Below, piece after piece: positions 11,801 to 47,828 of a stretch of 64,000 nt of DNA. The stretch lies in contig JAQGDQ010000053.1 in assembly GCA_030141605.1 (NCBI GenBank), positions 496,001 to 560,000 of the forward strand. Reading direction: 5' to 3'. Both the position numbers and the translations under genes were made by a program. Position 1 is the stretch's first letter. Every line of letters starts with the position of its first letter. Below the pieces are notes generated by a model. The model ran no database searches. It saw only the letters and a program-made list of their open reading frames with translations, and was not told where the DNA came from. Source of the stretch: Tubiluchus corallicola. Lineage: Eukaryota; Priapulida; Priapulimorpha; Priapulimorphida; Tubiluchidae.

Positions 11801-13909
11801 AAACCTTTTAGCAGCGGTCTCTTATGAAGACTAGAAGTCACTTCACTTAAAAAACTTTATTTTATCAGTTCTAAGCAGATGGAAAAATTTGACATGACAT
11901 TTATTCTTGACTTCATTAAAAGCTAGTAAAAAAAAAGAATTTCAAACATTACTAATAATAAGTTTCAAATTTTATGGGAACCAAATTTACGTTATGGGAT
12001 AAACAAAAAATGAAATTATCATCCGGTCAAATGGCATATTATCTACACAACTGATGAAATGCAGCTGATGTACGGGCTGTACTGCTGTACTGTTATTTTG
12101 CTCACAAGTATAGTAAAACGCCCATTATACCGCCAAATTCGTTTAACGCCTGCAAGATGGCCCGGAACGAAATGCTGTATTCGACTGTAAATAAAAATAA
12201 CCGAGACCCTTTATTAGTCTAAGCAAAAAGTTCCTAATATAGATGTTTGATTTTTGGATGAATCATTAATTCACAGATGATGAATTTGCTAATTTTGTTT
12301 TAATTCATTAACCTTTAAAGTGAGAACTGAGGACTTTAACCTGTACACACTTGCCTGGCTGTTTTGTGATTCGTCTATGGCAAAATTTAACACACCTTGT
12401 TTTAATGCCAAACTCGCTATATAACGCCAGCTTTTTGCCAGTCTCAAAGTGGCTGGAGTAAAGAGATTTGACTGTATGTGAGCTTTCAAGAGATGGTAAT
12501 TTCAGAATCTACATCGTGGTACATGAAATACCAGGGACTGCACCTGCAAACAGTGTTTGGGCTGAAAGTGTCATTAGTTGGACATGTACACCTTTTTAGT
12601 ATTAATCAGTTCCTTGATTGGCTAGTTGGTTTAAACTACCGATACTTCTAACTGTATTTGCAAAATTACAACTGTATAATAATTTGGAAAAAATTAATGC
12701 CATATCAAATAATGACTCTGCGTGCATTTATGTTAGCAAACAAGCAAAATAAGAAAACGCTCCATATTGCTTCGTGTTGATAAACTGCTGCAGATTTTCT
12801 ACATAATGCTGGATGTCACAGTTGATGGCAGCGCTTGGTAATTATGTTTGTAGAATGAAGTTAGAATAAAGGGACAAGTTCTGACATCATGTTGAAATAA
12901 AAATTCAAGTGGCTTGAATTTTGCAATAGTTTAACCAACGTTTAGCTCATTTTAAAACTTTATTTTTGAATGACGCTTCATTTAAAGGCAATAAGAATAA
13001 CCACATGGTCTCAATGAATGCTTGGCAACACAAAGCCCTGGTCAGCAAATGGATGTGGATCCCTTGGCAGTTTTATATGCCATGTTCTATTTAATCCCTC
13101 TCGTTGTTTACCTGATTGAGGTATTAGAATGTAAATGAATCTGACCATGACCAACACACTTTTACCAGTTTGGTGTCTCATTTCAGATGATTATCTTTGT
13201 TAATAGGAAGTATCCTGTTCTGCCATAATACTGTGTACTTAAAGTATTTCATGTTATTGAATATTGGACCCGGATTTACAGATTACTAAACAGTACGGTA
13301 TTAGGAAATCCTGCTACAAGTGTTTTTTTCCACGAAAATATAATTTAATGAATGAAAATCATTAAATCATATCAATGAAAATGAATAGACTTCGAGAGAA
13401 CATCGTCTTAAGTATGTCTACATACATCTGAGTTTTGCAACAGCCATTGATGACAAATAGAAGTCTGTTTGTAAACTTAGACTAGGATTTTTTTAAGTCT
13501 TCATGGTAACATTAGAAATGGAAAAGTGAGCAAATCATTACTGAGGTTTTAGCAGGCAAGATAAGTTCTCTTTGCTAGGAGAAAGTTAACCAATTAACCA
13601 AGTTTTTTTTCTACATGTTGTGTTAACATTTTTAAGTCCTGGTTGTATAGTTAAGATACTGCAGTTAGTTACCCAATTTTCCTTGGAAATGTCATTAGAC
13701 TTTTCCTAAAGTTATTTTAAATTTTCCATTCGTCAGCTGCTGTTTTTGTTATAGATTACGTGATGAATGAGGCTGGCAAAATTCTGCGACTACTACATAT
13801 TCGAGATCTGCGTGAATTACAGACTAAAATCAACGAGGCTATAGTTGCAGCGCAGGCAATTACAGCAAATCCCAAGACTGACGAACGACTTGGGAAAGTT
13901 GGCAGATGA
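5852..13909 (+). CDS. RTRAF: RNA transcription, translation and transport factor (hCLE/C14orf166), exons 2-8
   Basis: Exons 5852-5976, 6091-6190, 8784-8879, 10474-10562, 10793-10867, 11443-11494 and 13755-13909 (TGA) have GT-AG borders and matching phases. They encode 230 residues plus a codon started in a missing first exon; the human protein has 244. Diagnostic stretches are VVWLEDQKIRHY, LEYGDN, EKYK, PDFKAG, LRELQTKINEAIVAAQAI and the very C-terminal RLGKVGR, nearly identical to the vertebrate protein. RTRAF is a nuclear and cytoplasmic protein of the tRNA-splicing ligase complex (RTCB, DDX1, FAM98B) and also binds RNA polymerase II and cap structures; those roles are family knowledge. 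The C-terminal helix region is the best conserved. The third intron (6191-8783) holds a pogo/Tigger-like MITE, and the last (11495-13754) another. A poly(A) signal lies about 390 bases after the stop. Confidence 0.95.
8018..8526. mobile_element. Non-autonomous pogo/Tigger-like DNA transposon (MITE)
   Basis: The left end reads CAGTCATACCTCTGTTTTTG and the right end is its near-perfect reverse complement (ending GAGGTATGACTG). TA precedes the left end; the right flank is CA, so the TA duplication looks mutated on one side. The 509-bp interior has no transposase frame. It lies in an RTRAF intron. CAGT-type inverted ends with a TA target are typical of pogo/Tigger elements of the Tc1/mariner superfamily. 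Confidence 0.75.
8528..8672. repeat. (TA)n/(TG)n microsatellite
   Basis: Alternating TG then TA runs with GTACAGTATATA interruptions, directly next to the right end of the MITE at 8018-8526. Confidence 0.9.
12111..12474. mobile_element. Probable eroded pogo/Tigger-like MITE
   Basis: The right end, read in reverse, begins CAGTCAAATCTCTTTACTCC after a TA. The left end TAGTAAAACGCCCATTATACC also follows a TA and aligns with it if the first C has become T and one base is missing. There is no coding frame. It lies in the last RTRAF intron. Less certain than the other two elements because the ends are diverged. Confidence 0.45.
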
Positions 13910-14295
13910 ACTGTCTGTGTTAAGAGACTAAATATCTTTGATGTGATAGGCCTAAAAGCCTATCTTGATATTTTAGTTATGAAATAACTCATCTGCACAA
14001 ATGACTACATGAACGGATGTATGTTTGTGAATATGGTTTGCGGCATATCTGTTTGGCATATTTCGTGCTGGAACAACATTACAACCAGAGCATTTGGAAC
14101 TGTAGTGATGTGATTTTTTTTGCCACATTTAAAACAGTTATAAACAAAAGTGTAAGAAGTATTATTTTAACAAACTTCCCAGTTGGCTCATTTCTGAACC
14201 TGTGTTATGTAGTGACACAAGATACACAAATCTTTATTTACTTAGCTGACATTCATCATGGGTGAGGTTTTGTTGTATATACTTTTTATGTTCCC

Positions 14296-14301
14296 AATAA
14301 A
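14296..14301 (+). terminator. RTRAF: RTRAF poly(A) signal AATAAA
   Basis: AATAAA about 390 bases after the RTRAF stop codon, followed by a T-rich stretch. It is the first canonical signal downstream on this strand. Confidence 0.65.
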
Positions 14302-15311
14302 TGTGTTTTTTACTTAGAACTTTTTCATATATATTTTAGTATTTGCAAACATTTTTGGAGCTCTATAATGAAAGCTAAGGTTTCCCAAGAAACTGAGATA
14401 CGTTACTGTGAGCCACTACATTAACTAATGTAGAATCTACATTAACTAATTCATTAACATGGTAATATCCTTGAACTGCTTTGTGCATGCTGTGATACAT
14501 ACTTGAATCTCGTGACTGTGATAGTTCTTTAACAATATTTGATGTTTGCTACGTCATCGAATGTCATGTTTACAAGGTTATGTCTAGGCATCAACTAGCT
14601 ACTTTGTCGAAGTATGTTTGTTTGTCTAAAATTAGACTGAAATTTGTCCAGTGTTACTTCATAATTGCAGATGCATACAAGATGGCTAAGGCTATAAGTT
14701 CATCAGGCAACTTAATTCAAAACTAATTTTGAAATGACTTGTAAGAAATAGACAAATGCTTTCTGTGTATTTAGTGTTTTGGTGGCAGTTAGTGCAAATT
14801 GGTTGGCAAATTTCTTTTTAGGTCATCATTCAAAATTAAGTATCGACTTTCAAATCTTGCATAATTAAGTTTCAGGTAAATTACATTATAACACCAATCA
14901 GGTGGTAATACTTTTTTTGAAACACATGAAAAACATTTCCTTATTTCTTGCAGGTCATTTCTAAAATTAGTTTAAAATTAAGTTGTTTGATGAACTCATA
15001 GCCTTAGCCTTCTGACTTGTATACGTAATTATGGAAGTAGCACTGGACAAGTCTCAGTCTGATTTTAAATCCCAAAAGTAACTGACTTTGACTCACAATT
15101 TAGCTGTGTGGCATTTCATAAGTAAGCATTACTGGGAAATTACATGCCTTTTAGAACGTAAATAACAATATTTACCATTTATGATTACCAAACATTGCAG
15201 GGCTCACATAAGTGTATGGAATTTGACTGTAAAATACAGATGCCTATATTCCCAGACAGAATCCAATATATATTAAGGCACGAATGATGATTGCCCTATG
15301 CTTTGTGTACC
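14302..15311. other. Intergenic, RTRAF to amylase
   Basis: About 1 kb without a recognisable gene. A TATA-like run (TATATATTAA, about 15267-15276) lies only about 40 bases before the amylase ATG; if it is the TATA box, the 5' UTR is very short. Confidence 0.4.
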
Positions 15312-20366
<5,055 letters not shown>

Positions 20367-20691
20367 AGTTCTGCAATTCCAATTTGCATATGAACCTGCA
20401 GAGTACTTAAAATATTCTCTCATTCTAATTATAATATGAGTATGTCACCATTATTGCAGCAAAGCAGCCGAGACTGAGAATTGTAACATGGAATATGTGA
20501 ACACAGCAAATGCACGGTTTGATCGTTTTCATTTTCCAGCTTTTCAAATTAAGTTATTAAGAGGTTTTTACGAATAACCTGGCTTAAATTGCATGTATTT
20601 TTAGTTCTAAGCAATTTAACTCGTTTTGGTATTTTCCGTATTTTTTCGTAATAACACAATGCACATTAAATTTTCTGTACTAAAATTCCGT

Positions 20692-20697
20692 AATAAA
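20692..20697 (+). terminator. Amylase poly(A) signal AATAAA
   Basis: AATAAA about 325 bases after the amylase stop, followed by T-rich sequence. Confidence 0.6.
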
Positions 20698-23600
20698 TTT
20701 CTGTTCATTTTACCACTATTTGGCTATGGTTTATTTTCATGCAAATTTGAGTTCTACAGTTAACAGTATATAGGCTACACAGATATACTGAATGAGAAGA
20801 AAACAAAAATGCCACTGTTTTTGTCCAACGGGTGACCTTTTCCTTAACTAACAACTGAATCAACTGACTTCACCTGTAAACATTCAAGTAGGCAGGTGAA
20901 TTATTCTTTTTCCTGTAAAAAAAGGTTAGATGTGAATTTAAGCTGCAAACAAGCCGTTAAAGCTGTAGTCTTTTCTCGACACCTAACTACAGATAATGAT
21001 TAACTTAAATGTATTTTGCACAATTATACAAAAATTGTGTGCATAATGAGCAAATGCAAAATTAGCGATAAAATAAATAATTTTGTAGATGATAGTAATA
21101 TGTTATAGAATGGTAGTTCAGAAAGGTGTAGAACAAAGTATCTTTTTCTATAATTGTAATCTAGATATGAAATTACTATGTCAACTTGGAGAAAAATGAA
21201 ATGCAGGGATGTTTCATAACCTCCTTAAAAGTTTGCTAAAATAGCAATTACAGAGGAACTACATGACAATTTTATTGTTGAGTCTACGATTCATGAGAAT
21301 TTTGGTGACATCAAATTTAACTTTATAAGTCCACTGGAGAGTCACTAGTGCATCTGAAAGTGAGTACTTTTTTGAAACAAGCTAAACCAAATTTTTGTGC
21401 ATTCTTGGATAATATCAACAATGGACAGGATTTCGGGAATATCAATGATGGACAGGATTTTGGGAATAACAAGCATATGCCCTCATTCGTTCTTCTAGTG
21501 TGGGGAATCTCTCAGCTTGTGGCATACAATGTAGCCCAACAAAAAAACCTAATACGTGAGATCTGGTACGCAAACAACCCATGTGATTTTATACCTCTGC
21601 TCTAGATCATTGTGACAGCAGAAGAAAACAACACAAAAACTTCAAATATAGACTCAAAAAAAGTTCTCAACTACATGGTAAGAGTTTACCACAAGATGAA
21701 CACCGCCAGTCAACGAATTGCAAAGAAAATTGAAAATAGAATTAATGAGTGACTTACGGAACACCCTGCATTTTCACTGTTTAGTGTGGTATACCCGACA
21801 CAGTTGCCTCTGCTGAACCTAGCTGTTATCTCAGTAACTTGTAACCGTATGGTATGCTAGCTTGCTTTGTTATCTTAATAAATATAATAAATATTGAATT
21901 GGAGTTTTTAATCACAAGCCAATTCATGATGTAAGATAAAATGTATATCTTTTTGACCTTCAAGATAAGGTGTGAGAAAATATACACATGGTTGCATTGC
22001 AATTCCCCAAATTAAATTCTATGCATGCATCTAAATTATGACAGAAGTTATTGTATTTGTTTACAGGGTAAGTACATGCAAAACTACATTTGCGTGGTTT
22101 TTGGTCATTTCTGGGTGAAAAACAAAATTCTTCAAATCAAAACAAACAAATTCAAATATGTCCTTAAATTATGACAATCTTGATTTAATGTCTACAAAAC
22201 AATAAAGAAATAATATTTTACAACATGACCAATTAAGACAACAATGACTAAGGAATACTATAATATCAGCAAAAGATACAGGGGAAGCTCTCAAATGGGA
22301 TTAAAAAGTGCAAAAATAAGTTTAGCATTTTGATTATAACCATCTCACCCTCAACAATTCACTATGAAAAGTGACATACTTTCTATGCAGAAAGTCATGC
22401 TAACTTAATGTTTTACCTTTCATGTTGAAACTTACTATATAGTTCACAATCAAACTTAACTTTATACCAGTTCTGGGCAAATTCAATAACTAAATCTGCT
22501 GCTGCTCGTAAGGTTCTGAGAATTATTAATTATTTTGCTGTACATATACTAATTTTCAATAACTACGCAATGAGATCAGTAATAATGTCAAGAGTATTTT
22601 TTATAAATTGCTTTGCTGTTATTGTTATCATAGCGTAAGCCTCACGTGCCTACAAATAGATTTCTTCAAAAATGTAATTATTACAATTGTTGCAGTTACA
22701 GTTACAGTTTCAACAATACAATTTTCTATGAGTTCTAGTTTCAAAAAAAGTTTCTACAATTAGAATGTAACTAGTTTACTTTTCCCCTTGTTTACAGTAA
22801 GTAAACAGGTTTATGAGTAAGTAAACAAGTTAACAGATTTGTGACACAAAAAGGGGAAAATTACGAGAAAATTTTAAAAAAATTGACAAAATAAAATTGG
22901 CTAATTACTGTCATATACTTTGACATACTGTACATGCATATACATACAATTCCTATGTTTGAGCAAAATGTAACTGTAGGAGCTAATGTATATTCACTAC
23001 CAGTTGCAATATTACACCAAAAAAATTACTTGCTACAGTAACAAGTTCCACAGTTTTTTAATTGTTTACTGGAGCGAGTTAGTCCCTGGTGCCATGCTTC
23101 ATGTGAACAAATTCTATTTCTCATATTGAAGAATTACAAAAAATACTATAGAACAAACTAACACTGTCTTGTAATAGAAAGATATACAGTGGACTCTCTT
23201 TAATTATAGATATGTAAACAAAAACAGCGATTACAAAGCAAATTATAGAAATAATAAACCACTATCACAGCAAGTGATACCTCAGTGACAGAATATGATG
23301 CCTTATTACTTGAACTAAACCTGAATACTTTGACAATTTCACATTTCAGAATTGACTGGTCCTCAAAAAAAAAAGATGTAAATGACATTGTATCCTTTTC
23401 AAGCTTTTTGATTAGATAAATCATTTTATATCATTTCATATCTGTAGACGCAAATAACAAATAAGTGTAGATTGTAGTACAATCTGGACAGTAAGGCATA
23501 CATATGTATTGTGGACTTGTGATGTCACCAACATTATGATGATGCAAAAACTGATTGGTCTACCTTCCTTACAATGGACCACTCATTTCCTTGACACACT

Positions 23601-24227
23601 GTGTCACACAGCTTCAATAAACTTACAAAGCCAAAGTTGTATCTGTTGTCCATCACGGTTATAATTTACGTAAATGATTGCATGTTTATAGTTAAAGAAT
23701 ATATTTTATGATGCAACTCTTATTGTTTTAGCTAATAAAATTATAGTGATGATATAACACACGAAGTATAATACAAAGAAAATTCTAAGTGTTGAGAGTA
23801 ACTTACTTGCTTGTCATATGCACATCAAGTACAAAACTAGTCAACGTAGAACACAGCTCTGATTTAGTTATTTACAACTCAGGGCACCTGCTAACTGATG
23901 AAGTGACTCAAAAGCTTAAAAGTCATTATTACCTATATAGGGGCTTAGTATTTATGCCAAACCACAATAGTAACTTGATTAAAAAGTAAAAAATGAGACA
24001 TTTGCATTAGTAGTCATATTGTCATAATGCACCAGGTTGCAAATAAATGATAACCTGATAAATCAGAGAATACACATATTCTTGACAACATAAGGTACAA
24101 CTTCGCGCAACTCAGCTTAAGTGATAATTCAAAATTTTTCTATTTAAATGTGAACAATGATTCAGCGACATGATCTGTGTTGAAAGATAACGCAATAAAT
24201 AGAGACAATGAAATTCACAGTTATACT
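20698..24227. other. Intergenic; no gene seen
   Basis: AT-rich, short random open frames only. Two small things stand out: an imperfect two-copy tandem repeat around 21408-21470 (AATGGACAGGATTT repeated) and a single CAGTGGACTCTC sequence after TA near 23188 that looks like one end of a pogo-type element without a visible partner. Confidence 0.5.
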
Positions 24228-24233
24228 TTTTAT
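24228..24233 (-). terminator. Possible poly(A) signal of the sushi-domain gene
   Basis: TTTATT on the + strand, i.e. AATAAA on the minus strand, about 255 bases beyond the proposed distal stop at 24487. Confidence 0.45.
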
Positions 24234-24486
24234 TGAGATTGCTTGGACCCAAAAAATAAATTTCTACCCACGAATCTACTGTATTTTTACAACTATTTGT
24301 ACAACATGAGGTTATCTGTAATGAATGACTGAACAATAAATGCAAGCATCAGCATAAAAACTAATTTATCAGAAGCAAGACAGCACATGAAAGGTGTCTT
24401 CGTCAGTTATTTTGGGATTCTTCTAATGTATAGAAACACACAGCTCTATCAGTTTTAATAAAAAAATGCTTACATTAATTGCGAGT

Positions 24487-42289
<17,803 letters not shown>

Positions 42290-43076
42290 CACAAATTGGT
42301 GAACATTAATAATGTTAATGTTCATTCACTATCACTACCATTTTTCACTGTCCAACGATAATCTCACTGAAAAAAGTAAACAGCTGATGTAAATATAGCA
42401 ACTTGCTAACTAAAAAAGATTGTATGTTTAAAAACTAACAAACTATACACCATATAATTAAGAAACTGCTGCTGTGTTACTCTGAGTTAGCTTGTAACTT
42501 AATCTCATCTAATCAAAGATCCTCTTACTTTAAAGTAAAGGGTTCAAAAAAGATGAAGCACAAAAAGATTTGCTTTCCCTAAAACTTTTGCTATAATTTG
42601 CAGGTGCATTTATCAGAGCACAACCTTTAGTCATGGTTTAGTCAGAGTTTATTCAGGGTTTAGTTGTGTCAAATTTTGGCTTTGGTGGCTATTCAATAAA
42701 AAATGACCATCCATCAGATGACTCACATAAAAGAAAAAGGAGCTTCACTGCTGTAACAGAGTTTTAGACAAGATGGAGAAGTACCTATCAAGAGGTCTCA
42801 ATAAACAGAAGCCTCTCTTGATGATTGAGCCATAAAATGAGAATTTAAGAGATTGTTGGCAAAAGAAAATAAAGGTTGTACTTAGTATAGTCAGGGTTTC
42901 GTTTTGTCAAATTTTAGGTTTGTCGGAGCCCTATTAAATGGGTGATCCATCAAATAACTGGCACAACCAATTGATTAACTAACTAAGTAAATGCCCAAGT
43001 GACTGACAGACTGACCACAAGTCTTACAGAATGTACGACTAACTTACTGGCAAATGGCCTAATGAATGCATAATTA

Positions 43077-43540
43077 CGGGTGTTCAGGATCAGGGCCATT
43101 ATGATATTGACCTCTGGACCTGGATCCCAAACTTTTTTCAAATTCCGAACCACATTCCCAAACATTCAGTTCTGTGCAAACTCCATTCCCAAACTTCTCA
43201 TCCCGTCTCGACAAGAAACTTTAACACCCGGCTTTAAAATCGGCTAATCGGACAGATAGTTTACACGACTAAACAAAATCGGATAGCCTTTCTGGGTCAG
43301 CCATCGTGTGAATAGGAAAATATAACATCGAATTGTCGATCGTGTCATTGGACGAAGATCAGGAGTTGCTCAAATTTTCATCTGTTTGTTTTCGGATTAT
43401 GAACTGAGCCCGCAAGTTTTGACTATGCAGATACTACAGAAAAAACGAGAAGTTATTATTGCAACAACATGATCGACACCTAACACACAACCTATCACTG
43501 ACAAAATGGCAGGCTAATTAATGCATGTGTAGCTGGAAGG

Positions 43541-43573
<33 letters not shown>

Positions 43574-44367
43574 TGTGTGCGTGCATGAATGCGTGTGTGC
43601 ATGTGTGTGCATGCGTGCGTGTGCGCACGTCCGTGCATGTGTGTGGATGGAACCTGCTCATAGCCTAGATAGCAGCTTTTTCATCTAGGATTCTATAAGT
43701 AATATGTTGAAGTTAAGATTGCCAAATTTCCATGTAATTTCCTCACCTCCATTTACTGAAAATTATGTTTGAAGGAAAATCGGACGATTATTTAGACTCA
43801 ATCTCATCTTAATTTACATTTTCCTGCCTATAAAAGTTAGCAATTGTTTCTTATATTTGAATAATTAGCTTAGAAAGTTAATTAACGGCAACCGAACACA
43901 GCTACTGCTTAACGTCAGAAACTAACCACAGTTTGTGCAATGGTAGGCATCTTCCCTTGCGTGCCAGGCACGTTTGCGTAAGTGTTACTGCTTAAACGCG
44001 TGATCTTACGAAAATGAGCTCTACGTCATATGATGTCAGAAGCTAACACTACAGTTATAGTACCGATTTCTATTTGTCGGCCTCCCAAATGTGACAAAAA
44101 ACATCGTTGGCAATCTTAGTAGATTCATTGAGCCGCATGTAGCTTTGAAAGCTTAACAAAATTTGAGTATCCAAGATAATTATTATTTAATTAAAGCTTT
44201 GATTCAAAGAAGCTATTGTAGTTTTCAGTTATTTTAGACCATTATTTATTCTGAACTAATGTTTACACAATTGTCCAGTCTTCTCTTAAGGTTCGAGATA
44301 ACCAATTAGCATCCCAACCCAGATTCTGAACCGCTGAACCCGACCCAAACCTCGAACACCTCTACGT
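43077..44367. mobile_element. Possible hAT-like non-autonomous element
   Basis: The left end reads ACGGGTGTTCAGGATC and the right end, reversed, reads GTAGAGGTGTTCGAGG; both share GGTGTTC and continue into GGTTTGGGTC-like text as seen at ends of hAT-family elements. The interior has no transposase frame and contains a TG-rich microsatellite. An 8-bp target duplication could not be identified, so the borders are approximate. Confidence 0.35.
43538..43647. repeat. (TG)n microsatellite with GTGCAT/GCGT variants
   Basis: About 16 TG units followed by TG-CG-CA variants. Confidence 0.95.
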
Positions 44368-45281
44368 ACAATTCAATGACTAACTTGCAAACTGAGGAAC
44401 TGACATAATGACTGCTTGGTACTGCTAATTCATGGTCTGCCTGTTGGCATTTTAGATGAACAGAGTGAGCAGTAGATCACTTGCCTGAAAAATGGTTTGA
44501 CCCAGCAAATTACTGATTAGTTAATAAACTGACAGTTTAGTAATTGCTTAGTGCACTGACTGACTGTGTATTTCATTAAAACTGACTGATTTACCAGCTG
44601 TCATACTGACTACATACACAATTAGTCATTGAGTATATTTTCTACATACTTCAGCACACATCAAGCCAAAATCCAACACTAAAAAGCAGGGTCTACTTGT
44701 GCAGACATTTGTGGCATGACCAGAGCCTGGCACATTATTAAGGATACCCTCTAAGATGAGCCATTGAACCGGCAGATGTGTCTCAGCTGTGTTTGATTGT
44801 AAATATAATTTATAAATTCTCGACAGGATAAACAGCCAAGATTTATGAAATGTAATTGCATGTCACTGTTGTAATTGCTGTTGCATGCAAATGTTGTTGC
44901 ATGCTGTCAACACCTGGAAAAAACATCAAAACTAGGCAGCCACACACAATACACATAAATTGCATGTGCCTGTCACTCAGCCATTGACTCAGCCACCTTA
45001 ACTCATTCATGAATTGACCGATTTTATGACTAGATTACCTGTGAACTGCAGCTACCTGAATGATTAAAGGAAAACCAGGCATAGTATTAAACAATAAATA
45101 GCACAAAGCAATCTACCCTATAAAATATTGATTAGGAACATATTATTTTTTCAAGACAGACTTACGAGAAAATCTTCACTGTAACATGCATTCAGCCATT
45201 TGCAAGCTATTTGAACACTACCGGCTGCATCTCGGAAACACTAATCAATCACTACAATATATTAAGTGAAACTAAAAAGTC
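44368..45281. other. No gene seen between the hAT-like element and the gypsy element
   Basis: AT-rich, many short direct repeats of CTGACTG/ACTGACT. If a 5' LTR of the gypsy element existed it should be here, but no copy of the 3' LTR sequence was found. Confidence 0.5.
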
Positions 45282-45354
45282 ATGCTGTTGTCTGTTACAA
45301 TAATTTTAAACGCTACGTATAATTACTTCAACGAAACTCAGTGCCAAGAAATAA

Positions 45355-46277
45355 TGGAAGATCTATCAGGAATAGATCCACCTTGTATGGACTGGAGTTG
45401 TCGTGATTTACCGTCGAGTTTTAAAACATTTGAGCAATATTGCAGGCTGATTTTTCAAAGGCGCGCTGGCAACTAAAACTGACGCACAAAAAACCACGTA
45501 TAATTTGCTGCGGATAGGCCAAGATGGCCTAAAAATCTTTAACTCTTGGGGTTTGAACGATGATGATGGGGCAAATTTTAGGCAGGTTTCGGAAACACTG
45601 TGAGCCAAAATCGAACTTTCGTCTGGCAAGATATAATCTGCAGAAATTTAAGCAGACGGAACACAAGTCTGTAGATGACCTTATGGCGCGCTGCAAACTG
45701 CACGCGCAGAAGTGTAAATTCAGTATCACCGAGATGGAAGAACGACTGATCGAAATTTTAATTATTGGAACAAGAGAGAAAAAGGTTCAAGTCTTTGCTG
45801 GGTAAGGATGAAAATTTAAAATTAGATGAAGCTATGGACTTGGCTCGAACCAGAGAAGCCACGATCACTGATATGAAAGAATTAAATGACTCTGCACATA
45901 CAAACGTCGATGCTGTCAGTCGCGACGCAGGATATAATGAGACGACAAAAAGTTGCAGCAAATGTGGTCTCAAGCATGGCAGAAAATGCCCAGCATGGGG
46001 CAGTCGCTGCCATAAATGCAATGGCATGAATCAGTGGAAAAATATGTGCAGAACAGATTTATCTAATAGACAAAGTAGCGCCGTGAATAATAAACAGATG
46101 AGAAAACCAAGACGTCGAAGTCGAGGTAGAAGCTGTAGGCGTTCATTTTCGCAGCCTATAGATAGACAACCTTCAGTTGAGAACAGTGCAGTGCAATTTA
46201 GTGATGAATCAGATGAACTGACTTTTCAAGTGTTCGGTCAGACAACGCACATAGATTTGAAGTTTTTGCAAAAATAG
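45355..46277 (+). pseudogene. gypsy gag remnant with zinc knuckles
   Basis: Begins MEDLSGIDPP at 45355. A stop at 45474, a frame change near 45560 and another near 45805 break it. The later frame holds an Arg-rich tail and Cys-rich knuckle-like motifs (CSKCGLKHGRKCP and CHKCNGMNQWKNMC); in the second the usual His is replaced (N-x-W instead of GHF/W). The product would be the nucleic-acid-binding capsid protein. Confidence 0.75.
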
Positions 46278-46285
46278 GGATAGCA

Positions 46286-47807
46286 TTGCCGAACAAGGTA
46301 AATGCTAAAACATTTTTAATAGCTAAAGTTGATACAGGAGCACAAGGAAATGTTTTGCCTATAAGAATATACAGACGCATGTATCCTGAGAGACTTGATG
46401 CTAGTTGTTTTCCCAAAGAAATACAGTCGAGTAAAACAACAATGACTGCGACAATGGTACTCAAATTATACAATATGGTGTGTGCGTAATAAGGTGCAAA
46501 TCCAAGGACAAAAGTGCAGACGCAACATTCTATGTAGCAGATGTGGACAGTTCTGCTATATGTGGTCTTCCAACATCACAAGCAATTAAGTTAGTTGACC
46601 TGAACTGCGAAATATCCAGGCAGACAGCCATCAACGACAAAGAAGATTTGTTGGAGTATACCCAGACAATTTTCAGGGAATTGATCAATTTGAAGGTGAG
46701 TACCACATTATGACTGACCCGAATATTCTGCCTGTCATTCATGCTCAACGAAAATGTCCGATTGTTCTTCGCAAACAGATAAAAGCAGAGCTGGATGAAA
46801 TGGAGAGACAGGGCGTCATTATACCAGTTACAAAACCGACTGATTGGGTGTCTAGTGCTGTATACCCACGTAAGTCGGAAGGAAGATTGCGAGTATGCCT
46901 TGACCCAACAGAGCAATAAAGCGTACCCACCATCATATTCCGACCATGGAAGAACTAACTCACAAGTTTAATGGAAGTACAGTATTCTCAAAGCTAGATG
47001 CCAGACATGGCTATTGGTCTACTGTGTTAGAAGAAGAATCATCGTATTTGACAACATTCAATAGCCCTTTTGGCCGTTACAGATTTTTGAGACTAACTTT
47101 CGGATTATTCATCAGCCAAGTTGTGTTTCAGCAGCAAATAGATTTCATCTTAGAACAATGCCCTGGAGCAGAAGGCATTAGTGATGACATTGCTGTACAT
47201 GGTAAAACCGAAGCTGAGCACAGTACCAATTTACTCAACTTGATGGAAGTAGCAAGAAAACACGGGCTGGTAGTCAACTACGAGAAATACAGCATAAAAC
47301 AATCTAGCATCACATTTTTTGGAATGGTGTTCGATGCAAACGGAGTCCACCCAGACCCAGCAAAGATTAAAGCTATACAAGTCATAAAAGCACCAGAAAA
47401 CAGCCAGGAACTGCAAACTTTTCTCGGCATGGCAACATATTAGTCACCGTTCATTCCAAATCTGTCTGCAGTCTCACAGCCATTGCGAAAGTTACTTAAA
47501 AGGGAACTATTTTTTCAATGGTCTCTGACACAACAACAAGGTGTTTGAACAAATGAAGCAAATAATTTGCAGAGACGTGGCATTAAGCTACTTTGACCCA
47601 AACAAAGAAAGCATCCTACAAGTAGATGCTTCAATGAAAGGACTTGGAGCCGTTCTCCTGCAGGATAACAAGCCAATTGCATATGTTTCAAAATTGTTAA
47701 GTGACTGCGAACTCAGATACGCAAACATAGAGCATGAGATGCTGGCTGTTGACATTGGATGTGAAAGATTTCACACATACTTATATGGGAAACAGTTCAA
47801 AGTTTAG
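46286..47807 (+). pseudogene. gypsy pol remnant: protease, reverse transcriptase, RNase H
   Basis: The protease active site reads VDTGAQG near 46330. Reverse transcriptase starts near 46750 and shows KSEGRLRVCLDP, then after a one-base frameshift near 46918 SKLDARHGYW, SPFGRYRFLRLTFGL and the ISDDIAVHG box near 47180, where the catalytic Asp pair is kept. A TAG at 47443 and a frameshift near 47540 interrupt it before RNase H (LQVDASMKGLGAVL, ELRYANIEHEMLAV). Breaks at 46487, 46713, 46918, 47443 and 47807 show it is not translated as one polyprotein. Confidence 0.85.
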
Positions 47808-47828
47808 ATTGCTCACAAGCCGCTTGAA

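Noticed and set aside
23185-23215. CAGTGGACTCTCTTTAATTATA after TA, like one end of a pogo element
   Set aside because: No inverted partner found nearby; noted in the intergenic entry only.
45408-46473. Minus-strand open frames across the gypsy gag region
   Set aside because: Antisense shadows of the gag and protease frames.
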